Source: Chitinophagales bacterium
GTDB lineage: Bacteria; Bacteroidota; Bacteroidia; Chitinophagales; UBA10324
DNA length: 64,000 nucleotides
Direction: 5' to 3'
Assembly (NCBI GenBank): GCA_019694975.1
Contig: JAIBAY010000003.1
Coordinates: 372,001-436,000 of the forward strand
Both the position numbers and the translations under genes were made by a program. Positions 25,488 to 33,529 of the stretch are shown in pieces (the stretch's first letter is position 1; each line of letters opens with the position of its first letter). The notes below the pieces were generated by a model that saw nothing but the letters and a program-made list of their open reading frames with translations, was not told where the DNA came from and searched no databases.

Positions 25488-26216
25488 TCACATCATGCCT
25501 TCATCTGCGAAACTGTAATAGCTGCCATCGCCGATGATCAGGTGATCAAATACAGTGATTTCAAGTGTCTTTCCTGCCTCCTTCATTTTTTTAGTCAGCT
25601 CAATATCGGCCTGGCTGGGCTGCAGGTTACCGGAAGGATGATTGTGAGAAAGTATCAGCGACGTGGCATCGGCCTTGATAGCTACATTAAATATCTTTCT
25701 CGGGTCGGCCACCGTTCCGGTTAAGCCGCCTTCGCTGATGCGTTCTGCTCCTATCACTTTGTTGGCCCGGTTTAATAGTAAAATCCAGAATTCTTCATAC
25801 ATGAAATCTGCCATCTTCGGATAAAGGATATCGAATGCATCACGGCTTGAGGTAATTTTTTCCTTTTCCTTTACCGCCGACATCTGTCGCCTTCTTCCCA
25901 GTTCCAGCGCCGCAACAATAGTAATTGCTTTGGTGGCTCCCAAACCCTGAATGCCCATAGCCAGTATCTCATGAACACCTAACTTACTCAGTGCGGCGAG
26001 GTCGTAGTTTGACCGCCTCAGTAGTTCCATAGAGATATCCACGGCAGTTTTGTCGCGGGAACCGGTACGCAGTAAAATCGCAATCAGTTCTGATTCGGTG
26101 AGTGTATGCCGGCCTTTAATCATCAGCTTTTCCCGTGGCCGGTCTTCTTCTGCCCAACTCCTGATACCTGCAGGTTCGGGATATAATCCCGCATGCATTC
26201 CTTCCTTTTTTGCCAT
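25488..26216 (-). CDS. radC: RadC/JAB-domain protein
   Basis: A 242-residue RadC-family protein. The N-terminal part has a UPF0758 helix-hairpin-helix region (LGVHEILAMGIQGLGATKAITIVAALELGRR). The C-terminal half is the JAB/MPN metalloprotease-like domain with its JAMM zinc motif intact (LSHNHPSGNLQPSQADIELT: H-x-H then Asp). Historically named as a repair protein, but the actual function is uncertain; many genomes carry it as a chromosomal housekeeping copy like this one. ATG 26216 is a clear start. Confidence 0.94.
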   Translation of the reverse strand: MAKKEGMHAGLYPEPAGIRSWAEEDRPREKLMIKGRHTLTESELIAILLRTGSRDKTAVDISMELLRRSNYDLAALSKLGVHEILAMGIQGLGATKAITIVAALELGRRRQMSAVKEKEKITSSRDAFDILYPKMADFMYEEFWILLLNRANKVIGAERISEGGLTGTVADPRKIFNVAIKADATSLILSHNHPSGNLQPSQADIELTKKMKEAGKTLEITVFDHLIIGDGSYYSFADEGMM

Positions 26217-26429
26217 AGTATATAAGATATAAGAATGGAAAAGGTAATGATTTTTTCAGAATTGCAGCGAGGCCGTTGATAAAGGAAAATAATTTATTCC
26301 TGCTTCCTGCTTTAAATGAAATAGCCCCTCATAATAAATAAATAGCTGCCTGCTGCTTTGCTGAACTTGCAGTGTGATTAGATCACCGGTGATTAAGCCG
26401 GCGATGGATTTCCGGGCAACAGGAGTTGA

Positions 26430-26470
26430 TATAAAAAGAACAGAGGTGCAACTGTTCAGCTACACCTCTG
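26430..26470 (-). terminator. intrinsic terminator of rpsT
   Basis: On the minus strand CAGAGGTG and CACCTCTG form an eight-base-pair stem, extended inside with a few mismatches. TTCTTTTTAT follows. It begins about 20 bases after the S20 stop codon. Confidence 0.75.
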
Positions 26471-26489
26471 CATCTTACGAAAACAAAGT

Positions 26490-26744
26490 TTATTTCAATC
26501 CATTCATCCGCTTCATCAGCCCTGACTTGAGGTTATCTGCTTTCTTTTTATGGATGATATTACGTTTTGCCAGCTTATCAATCATAGCTACGGTATCTGG
26601 AAGTAATTTTTTTGCCTCTTCCTTGGTATCCACAGCACGCAAATCCCTTACGGCATTCCTGGTTGTTTTGCCAAAATAGCGGTTATGTTCCCTTCTTTTC
26701 TTTGCCTGGCGATCGGCTTTTTTCGCATTCCTGGTATTTGCCAT
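26490..26744 (-). CDS. rpsT: 30S ribosomal protein S20
   Basis: An 84-residue basic helical protein of the small ribosomal subunit, contacting 16S rRNA. MANTRNAKKADRQAKKRREHN at the start and the C-terminal helix KRNIIHKKKADNLKSGLMKRMN are typical of S20. The length and isolated position are normal. A near-perfect promoter precedes it and a terminator follows, so it is a monocistronic unit. Confidence 0.96.
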   Translation of the reverse strand: MANTRNAKKADRQAKKRREHNRYFGKTTRNAVRDLRAVDTKEEAKKLLPDTVAMIDKLAKRNIIHKKKADNLKSGLMKRMNGLK

Positions 26745-26772
26745 TGAACTTTACTTTTAATTTTTGAGGACG

Positions 26773-26802
26773 CAAAGATAACCCAATCCGCTTATTTACA
26801 AA
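26773..26802 (-). promoter_or_regulatory. promoter of rpsT
   Basis: On the minus strand TTTG (26802-26799) and TATCTTTG (26780-26773) are separated by exactly 18 bases. This is a textbook Bacteroidota -33/-7 pair. The -7 box continues as CGTCC. Confidence 0.8.
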
Positions 26803-26824
26803 ATCAAATCCTGCATTATTTCAA

Positions 26825-26854
26825 TTGCCGGACGCGGTTTTATCACTACTTTTG
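26825..26854 (+). promoter_or_regulatory. promoter of the DUF5606 gene
   Basis: TTG (26825-26827) and a perfect -7 box TACTTTTG (26847-26854) are spaced by 19 bases. The ATG is 24 bases downstream. It lies back to back with the rpsT promoter. Confidence 0.65.
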
Positions 26855-26877
26855 AGACGCAAAAAAAACGATACTTC

Positions 26878-27327
26878 ATGGAGTTTAAAGACATCCTGTC
26901 CATCAGTGGCCTTCCCGGCCTTCATTCATTAATTTCCACGAAGGGAAACGGCATTGTGGTAAAATCCCTGGAAGATGGCAAAACACAATTCGTTTCGTCG
27001 CGCATTCATGGTATTTCATCGCTTGATAACATATCCGTTTACAGGAGCCAGGACGAAACAATCAGCCTGAGAAATGTATTGGCTGAGATGCATAAGCAGG
27101 AAAGCACGCTGCCACTTCCCGACCCAAAATCAGATCCTGAAACGCTGAAAAACTATTTCAGGCAAATCATTCCCGATTATGATGAAGAAAGGGTGCACTT
27201 CAGTGATATGAAAAAGATGATTAAGTGGCACCAGTTGCTCAGGCAGCATGATTCCATTCCAAGTGCAGAAGAGCCGGAAATTGCTGATACCGCCGAAGAT
27301 AAAAGCGGTAAGGAAGCAGAAGCGTGA
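26878..27327 (+). CDS. DUF5606 domain protein
   Basis: A 149-residue cytoplasmic protein. The N-terminal 70 residues match the Bacteroidota-specific DUF5606 pattern: MEFKDILSISGLPGLHSLIST, GNGIVVKSLEDGKTQFVSSR, and SSLDNISVYRSQDETISLRNV. The C-terminus is acidic and probably disordered (EEPEIADTAEDKSGKEAEA). The function is unknown; the domain is widely conserved next to housekeeping genes in this phylum. It has its own promoter and converges on dnaN. Confidence 0.88.
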   Translation: MEFKDILSISGLPGLHSLISTKGNGIVVKSLEDGKTQFVSSRIHGISSLDNISVYRSQDETISLRNVLAEMHKQESTLPLPDPKSDPETLKNYFRQIIPDYDEERVHFSDMKKMIKWHQLLRQHDSIPSAEEPEIADTAEDKSGKEAEA

Positions 27328-27402
27328 ATATTTCCACTACATCGCTTAACTGCGCATTATTAGCAATGAGCGCTTATTTGCTTCAGGCAGGAATTCAGCC
27401 TA

Positions 27403-28521
27403 TCAACTGTTGGCCATAATCGGCATTACCAGCATCAAAAGGTCTTCGTTATCCTTTTTATTTACCGGAGTCATGATGCATGCACGGGAAGGAGTTGAAA
27501 ATTCAAACTGAACCTCTTCCTCATTCATGGAAGCAATCATGTCGATGACAAATTTCGCATTGAAGGCAATCTCCAGGTCTTCGCCATCATACTGACAGGT
27601 AAGTGTTTCATTCCCTTCATTGGAAAAATCTATGTCGCGCGTGTTGATACTCAGTTCACTGCCGCTCATTTTCAACGTAGCCTGATGTGTTGTTTTGTTG
27701 GACAATACCACCAACCTGCGCAATGAACTCAGCAGATCACCGGAATTGATCGTGAGTTTATTAGGGTTCTCCGTCGGAATTACAGCCATATAATCGGGAT
27801 AACGTGCATCAATCAGGCGGCAGATAAGTTTCACATAACCGAAATTAAAAAAGGCATTCGAGCTGTTGTAAGAGATCTTCACCTGCGTTTCTTCGGCAGG
27901 CAATGCATTCCCAAGTAATTGCAGGGCTTTTTTCGGAACAATGAAAGACGTTGATTTCACTGCCTTTGCATCCAGTCGCTTGTACCGTACCAAACGGTGT
28001 GCATCCGTTGCCACGAAAGTGATGCCTTCCGGCGAAAGTTCGAAGTTGACACCGGTCATTGCAGGCCTCATATCATCGGCGCCTACTGCAAACAATGTTT
28101 TACCGATGGCATTGGCAATAACTGATGAGGGCAATTTGATTTCCTTTGTTTCTTCAGGAACAGGTATCCTGGGAAAATCATCGCCATTCTCGCCGGTCAG
28201 CCTGTACTTTCCTTTATCGGAAGTTATCTCAATGGCGAGGCTATCATCGTTTATAGTGAAAGTCAGCGGTTGCTCGGGAAGTGTCTTCAATATATCCATC
28301 AGTAATTTGGCCGGAATGGCAATCTTTCCTTCTTCATTGGCTTCCACATCAAGCGATGAACTCATGGATGTTTCCAGGTCAGTGGAAAAGACCGTCAGCT
28401 TGCTTTCCCTAATGTCGAAAAGAAAATCTTCCAGAATCGGAAGCACCGTGTTTGAACTCACCACACCTGCTATCAGTTGCAATTGTTTAAGCAATGAACC
28501 TGACGACACTATAAATTTCAT
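27403..28521 (-). CDS. dnaN: DNA polymerase III beta subunit (sliding clamp)
   Basis: A 372-residue protein that dimerises into the ring tethering DNA polymerase to DNA. The three repeated clamp domains are visible. N-terminal: MKFIVSSGSLLKQLQLIAGVV, with LFDIRESKLTVFSTDLE. Middle: LFAVGADDMRPAMTGVNFEL, with FVATDAHRLVRYKR. C-terminal: FNAKFVIDMIASM, ending in LLMLVMPIM (the peptide-binding pocket edge). The length is normal for the family. It is not next to dnaA or recF here, as is common in Bacteroidota. It diverges from the amino-acid permease. Confidence 0.97.
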   Translation of the reverse strand: MKFIVSSGSLLKQLQLIAGVVSSNTVLPILEDFLFDIRESKLTVFSTDLETSMSSSLDVEANEEGKIAIPAKLLMDILKTLPEQPLTFTINDDSLAIEITSDKGKYRLTGENGDDFPRIPVPEETKEIKLPSSVIANAIGKTLFAVGADDMRPAMTGVNFELSPEGITFVATDAHRLVRYKRLDAKAVKSTSFIVPKKALQLLGNALPAEETQVKISYNSSNAFFNFGYVKLICRLIDARYPDYMAVIPTENPNKLTINSGDLLSSLRRLVVLSNKTTHQATLKMSGSELSINTRDIDFSNEGNETLTCQYDGEDLEIAFNAKFVIDMIASMNEEEVQFEFSTPSRACIMTPVNKKDNEDLLMLVMPIMANS

Positions 28522-28685
28522 ACGATCCTGATTTTTTTAAAGACCCGCAAGATAATGATTTTAGAAAAATGGTATAATTAAGTAGTTAACAGCTTGTGGA
28601 CATCAGTCTGAACAACTTCCGCTGATTGCTTATAATTTGTCCTCACCATTTTTTTTCTCATTTTGTACTCCATAAAAACATTTTC

Positions 28686-30437
28686 ATGAATCTGAATCAG
28701 CTCTTCCGGCGAAAATCTGTGGATTATATATTGAAACAAGTGAAGGCCGGAGAAAGCGATGCCGATCACGTCTCCTTATCAAAACATCTCGGCGTACGCG
28801 ATCTCACTGCATTCGGTATTGCAGCCATCATTGGTGCCGGCGTTTTCAGCACAATCGGCAATGCAAGTTTTAACGGTGGCCCGGGCGTGGTGTTGTTATT
28901 TATTTTCACTGCTTTTGCCTGCGGATTTGCAGCTTTTGCCTATGCAGAATTCGCTTCACTCGTACCGGTGTCGGGCAGTGCATACACGTACTCTTATGTT
29001 GCTTTCGGTGAACTGGTAGCCTGGTTTATCGGATGGGCTTTAATTATGGAATATGCCGTTGGTAATGTGGTGGTGGCTGTATCATGGTCTGACTATTTCA
29101 CCGGTCTCCTCGATAAGATAACCATTCCCTTTCTCGGCATTCAGGGCATTCACGTTCCCGAATGGGCAAGCATCGATTACCTTTCAGCGCAGAGTGGATT
29201 TAAAGCGGCAGCGGCGGAAATGGCTGCAGGCAGAGGCCTTCATGAGCTGAATACTGCGCAGCAGACAGCCTACCTCGCCTGGACACAAGCACCCTTACTG
29301 GGCAGCTTCCACCTGATTGCAGATCTGCCGGCAATAGCAATCGTTTTGCTGATCACTGCACTCATCTACCGTGGCATTAAAGAAACCCGTAACGCAAGTA
29401 ACATTATGGTCGCCATCAAGCTCACCATCGTGCTGCTTGTGATTGCCATCGGTGTCTTTTATGTCAATACCGATAACTGGAACCCATTTCTGCCCAATGG
29501 CATTGTCGGTGTATTGTCCGGCGTTTCCGCAGTTTTTTTCGCCTATATTGGTTTTGATGCCATTTCTACAACGGCAGAAGAATGTGTGAACCCTGAGCGG
29601 GACCTGCCAAAGAGCATCATGTATTCCATCATCATCTGCACGATCCTGTATGTGGCCATAGCGCTGGTATTAACAGGCATGGTAAGTTACGATCAGCTGG
29701 CAGTGGGTGATCCGCTGGCTTTTGTTTTTGAAAAAGTAAACCTTAACTGGATATCCGGTGTAATTGCCATCAGTGCTGTTGTAGCGATGGCCAGCGTTTT
29801 GCTGGTGTTTCAGATGGGGCAACCCAGGATCTGGATGAGTATGAGCCGCGATGGTTTACTTCCTGATAAGTTCGCCACGGTGCACCGCAGGTTTAAAACA
29901 CCCTCCTTCTCTACCATTGTAACCATGCTGGTAGTCGTGATACCAATACTGGTTATTCCAACCAATATCGTTTTGGATCTCACCTCTATGGGCACCTTAT
30001 TTGCCTTTGTGCTCGTTTGCGGAGGCGTGCTGAGAATGCAAATTGATCCGGATGCACCTAAGGGCAAGTTTAAAACACCTTACATCAACGCGAAGTACAT
30101 TTTGCCAATATTGCTGGCAGTGTCTGTGTACCTGGTATTCACGCAGGCCACCGGCTGGAAAAATCAGATGCTTGATTTTTCCGGGTGGGATGTTATTGCT
30201 TCCAATTTTCCCATGTGGCTCTTCGTGCTGCTTTGCTTCGCCCTGAGTTATTTCTCATTTACCCATAGCCTCTCCCTGATACCGGTGCTGGGTTTGATAT
30301 TCTGTTTCTATATGATGGCGCAAATACATTATGTAAGCTGGATCGGCTTCGTGATATGGCTGGTGATAGGATTGGCTATCTACTTTTCTTATGGCTTTTA
30401 TCACAGCCGGCTGCATATATTAGGTAAGCAAAGTTGA
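28686..30437 (+). CDS. APC-superfamily amino acid permease
   Basis: A 583-residue inner-membrane transporter with about 12-14 hydrophobic segments. The N-terminal motif GVRDLTAFGIAAIIGAGVFSTIGNASFNGGPGV and the substrate/ion site in helix 1 (GAGVFST), together with VSGSAYTYSYVAFGELVAWFIGW and FFAYIGFDAISTTAEECVNPERDLPKSI, place it with YfnA/cationic amino acid transporter-type members. A loop insertion of about 60 residues (around residues 135-205) separates helices and is typical of this subgroup in Bacteroidota. The substrate is not readable. ATG 28686 follows the family; the upstream frame is not conserved. Confidence 0.92.
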   Translation: MNLNQLFRRKSVDYILKQVKAGESDADHVSLSKHLGVRDLTAFGIAAIIGAGVFSTIGNASFNGGPGVVLLFIFTAFACGFAAFAYAEFASLVPVSGSAYTYSYVAFGELVAWFIGWALIMEYAVGNVVVAVSWSDYFTGLLDKITIPFLGIQGIHVPEWASIDYLSAQSGFKAAAAEMAAGRGLHELNTAQQTAYLAWTQAPLLGSFHLIADLPAIAIVLLITALIYRGIKETRNASNIMVAIKLTIVLLVIAIGVFYVNTDNWNPFLPNGIVGVLSGVSAVFFAYIGFDAISTTAEECVNPERDLPKSIMYSIIICTILYVAIALVLTGMVSYDQLAVGDPLAFVFEKVNLNWISGVIAISAVVAMASVLLVFQMGQPRIWMSMSRDGLLPDKFATVHRRFKTPSFSTIVTMLVVVIPILVIPTNIVLDLTSMGTLFAFVLVCGGVLRMQIDPDAPKGKFKTPYINAKYILPILLAVSVYLVFTQATGWKNQMLDFSGWDVIASNFPMWLFVLLCFALSYFSFTHSLSLIPVLGLIFCFYMMAQIHYVSWIGFVIWLVIGLAIYFSYGFYHSRLHILGKQS

Positions 30438-30578
30438 TTTGCTGAAGTGTGAAGAAAATGACATCAGCAGCATGGCTGTAAAATTATCTGCAGCGACTCA
30501 ATTTGCACATTGACAGATAACCTCATTCCTGATATACTGTGCAAGCTATCGGTAACGTCCTGGATAAAATTAAAGGCA

Positions 30579-31619
30579 CTATTTATTTGCCAGTTGCCCG
30601 CAGGCTGCATCAATGTCTTTGCCCCTGCTTCGCCGGATAGTGGCAATGACACCATGGTTATTGAGAAAATCACAGAAATGCTGCGCTCTGTCGTCAGCAG
30701 CGCGCCGGAATGGAACATTTTCCACCTTATTGTATTCAATGAGGTTTACCCTGGCAGGTATACGTTCACAGATCTTCGCCAGTTGACGTGCATCCTCCAC
30801 ATAATCATTGAAATGATCGAGTAATATATATTCAAAAGAAATGCGGTTACCCGTTTTCGTGGCGAAATAGTGAAGCGCCTCAATGAGTGACTCAAGATCA
30901 TTGGTTTCATTAATCGGCATGATCTCGTTGCGTTTCGTATCATTGGCAGCATGCAGCGAAAGCGCCAGCCGGAAACGCACCTCATCATCGCCTAATTTGC
31001 GGATCATCTTTGCAATACCGGCTGTTGAAACAGTAATTCTCCTGGGAGACATGCCCAATCCTTCCGGCGATGATATCTTCTCCACTGCTTTCATCACCTC
31101 GGCGTAATTTAAAAGGGGTTCACCCATGCCCATGAAAACGATATTCGTAAGGCCCCGGCCATGCACCGATAATGCTTCCCTGTTGATGAGCACTACCTGG
31201 TCAAATATTTCATCAAAATTCAAATTGCGCTTACGTCCCATTTTGCCCGTTGCACAAAACTTACAGGTGAGTGAACAACCAACCTGCGAAGAAACACAGG
31301 CTGTGAGGCGGTCAGTAGCCGGTATCAGCACGCCTTCAATAAAATAACCTTCATAAGTTTTGAAGCGCATCTTCACCGTTCCGTCTCTGCTCTGTTGCTT
31401 TTCATCAGCTGACAATGAGTTGATCACAAAATCATCGTTCAGTTTACTGCGCAGTTCTTTTGAGAGGTTTGTCATCTCCTCAAATGACCCTGCTCCTTTC
31501 TGCCAGAGCCATTCATAGATTTGTCTGGCGCGAAAAGTTTTCTCGCCTGCATTTTCGAGATATGACTTAATATCCGCTAAACTCAGGGTGCGGAAATCTT
31601 TTTGTGCTGACGCAATCAT
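30579..31619 (-). CDS. rlmN: dual-specificity 23S rRNA/tRNA adenine-C2 methyltransferase
   Basis: A 346-residue radical-SAM enzyme methylating A2503 of 23S rRNA and A37 of some tRNAs. The iron-sulfur cysteines form C-x3-C-x2-C (Cys115, Cys119, Cys122 in GCSLTCKFCATG). The methyl-carrying C-terminal cysteine (about Cys340 in DAACGQLANK) is also present, so the catalytic pair is intact. Other landmarks are IVFMGMGEPLLNY, SPRRITVSTAG and LALSLHAANDTKRNEIMPIN. Length and start are normal. It is convergent with the permease gene. Confidence 0.96.
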   Translation of the reverse strand: MIASAQKDFRTLSLADIKSYLENAGEKTFRARQIYEWLWQKGAGSFEEMTNLSKELRSKLNDDFVINSLSADEKQQSRDGTVKMRFKTYEGYFIEGVLIPATDRLTACVSSQVGCSLTCKFCATGKMGRKRNLNFDEIFDQVVLINREALSVHGRGLTNIVFMGMGEPLLNYAEVMKAVEKISSPEGLGMSPRRITVSTAGIAKMIRKLGDDEVRFRLALSLHAANDTKRNEIMPINETNDLESLIEALHYFATKTGNRISFEYILLDHFNDYVEDARQLAKICERIPARVNLIEYNKVENVPFRRAADDRAQHFCDFLNNHGVIATIRRSRGKDIDAACGQLANK

Positions 31620-31862
31620 GGATTAAAGATAAGGAAATAGGTACTGGAATAACGGTACTCTTCCGTGAGCAGAGAAAATCCGGATTAGCAAGTTAGTGCT
31701 ACACAACAGGCCTTAATTGATGCATTAATGGTAGTCAGGAACCCAAAACCAATTTTGCGATACCGGATCTTCTGCTCGTCAACAGGTCAGCCTGCAATTA
31801 ATTCTCCAGGGATCAACCAATCTTTAATTTCCTTTTCTAAATTGCATAAAATGTATTTCTGA

Positions 31863-33419
31863 ATGGCAGATCAACAAAAGTTCGCTGAAGAACTGGATGC
31901 ATCCTATCAGTTTTCCGGCGCCGCTATCACCTTGGGTGCAGGAATGATTGATGGCGCATGCATGACTAATCACCTGGTAAAAATTCCACTTAAAACAATT
32001 AACCGCCATGGGTTGATTGCCGGAGCTACGGGCACGGGTAAAACGAAATCGCTGCAGTTGCTGGCAGAAGGACTTTCGGCCAATGGTGTACCTACCCTGC
32101 TGATGGATATCAAAGGTGACCTGAGCGGAATCGCCATGGCGGGTTCACTGAATCCAAGGATTGAAGAGCGTTCGAAAAAAACCGGTGTCGCATGGAGTCC
32201 GGCCTCCTTTCCGGCGGAGTTGCTGAGTCTGACGGCACAGGAGGGTGTTCGGTTACGGGCCACCGCTTCTGAATTCGGACCGGTATTACTGGCGAAGATT
32301 TTAGACCTGAACGAAACACAACAAGGTGTACTGGCCATGATCTTCAAATATTGCGATGATAAAAAGCTACCGCTGCTTGACCTGGAAGACCTCAAAAAAG
32401 TGCTGCAATATATTGCCGCCGAAGGCAAAGCTGAAATTGAAAAAGATTACGGTGCTGTTTCCACCGTGTCGTCCGGCACCATCCTTCGGAAAGTGATTGA
32501 GCTGGAACAACAGGGCGCAGCGGGATTTTTTGGAGAACCTTCATTTGATCCGCACGATTTGCTGCGTACGGATGCCAATGGCAATGCTTTTATCAATGTG
32601 ATCCGTTTAACGGATATACAGGATCGCCCGAAACTATTCTCCACTTTCATGTTATCGCTGCTTGCCGAAGTGTACAGCTCCTTTCCGGAAATCGGCGATG
32701 CGGATAAACCAAAGCTGGTTTTATTTATTGATGAAGCGCACCTGATTTTCAGTGATGCTTCCAAGCAATTACTCGATCAGCTGGAAACCACCATCAAACT
32801 CATTCGCTCAAAAGGTGTCGGTGTGATTTTTTGTACGCAAAATCCACAGGATATTCCGGCAGTGATTCTCAGCCAGCTTGGGTTGAAGATTCAGCATGCA
32901 TTGCGCGCCTTCACCGCAGCCGACCGGAAGACGATTAAAACGGCGGCAGAGAACTTTCCCGAATCAGCTTATTACAAGACCGATGAGTTGCTTACACAAC
33001 TGGGAATTGGTGAAGCATTGGTAACTGCTCTTAATGAAAAAGGAATACCCACGATGCTCACTGCCACGATGATGTGTTCGCCTTCATCAAGGATGGATAT
33101 ACTGACTGATGACGAAATTAAAAAACTGGTGCAGCAATCGCAGCTGGTGCGCGTGTACAACCAGGTGCTTGACCGCGACAGTGCATTTGAGATGCTTAGC
33201 AGGCGCATGAAGGATGCAACCGAATCCGGTAACGGCGATGTAAAGACAAAAGCATCAACGGAGAAAGCAGAAAAGAAAAAAACTACGCGCGAAGAGCCGG
33301 GCTCATTTGAGAAAATCCTGAAAAGCCCTGTGGTGAGATCGATGGGAGTTGCAGTGGCAGGCCTGGTAACACGCAGCCTGCTGGGGTCATTAGGGTTGAA
33401 GAGCAAAACGAGGAGATAA
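31863..33419 (+). CDS. HerA-like/DUF853 ATPase
   Basis: A 518-residue P-loop ATPase of the DUF853 (YjgR) family, related to HerA/FtsK translocases. The Walker A is GATGTGKTKS (residues 54-63), followed by LLMDIKGDLSGIA; the Walker B is KLVLFIDEAHLIF, and a sensor segment GVGVIFCTQNPQDIP follows. The C-terminus is basic and of low complexity (KTKASTEKAEKKKTTREE) before a hydrophobic stretch VRSMGVAVAGLVTRSLLGSLG. Family function is unproven; a role in DNA handling or phage response has been suggested for HerA relatives in general. The gene stands alone with no NurA-type partner beside it. Confidence 0.9.
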   Translation: MADQQKFAEELDASYQFSGAAITLGAGMIDGACMTNHLVKIPLKTINRHGLIAGATGTGKTKSLQLLAEGLSANGVPTLLMDIKGDLSGIAMAGSLNPRIEERSKKTGVAWSPASFPAELLSLTAQEGVRLRATASEFGPVLLAKILDLNETQQGVLAMIFKYCDDKKLPLLDLEDLKKVLQYIAAEGKAEIEKDYGAVSTVSSGTILRKVIELEQQGAAGFFGEPSFDPHDLLRTDANGNAFINVIRLTDIQDRPKLFSTFMLSLLAEVYSSFPEIGDADKPKLVLFIDEAHLIFSDASKQLLDQLETTIKLIRSKGVGVIFCTQNPQDIPAVILSQLGLKIQHALRAFTAADRKTIKTAAENFPESAYYKTDELLTQLGIGEALVTALNEKGIPTMLTATMMCSPSSRMDILTDDEIKKLVQQSQLVRVYNQVLDRDSAFEMLSRRMKDATESGNGDVKTKASTEKAEKKKTTREEPGSFEKILKSPVVRSMGVAVAGLVTRSLLGSLGLKSKTRR

Positions 33420-33529
33420 ACGCTGACTTCGGATTTCTTACTTATCAGATCCGTTTTCCCCTCTATTCGGCTCAACAACTTCCTTTCGTTTATTCATGCA
33501 ATCAGAAAAGTCGGAATACACCACAAGTT

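Noticed and set aside
31863-33419. HerA/DUF853 ATPase as part of an anti-phage system
   Set aside because: No NurA, SIR2, nuclease or other defence partner lies beside it; the gene appears as a lone housekeeping-type member.
33430-33470. Possible terminator after the DUF853 gene
   Set aside because: Only five base pairs (CGGAT/ATCCG) with a long loop; not convincing.
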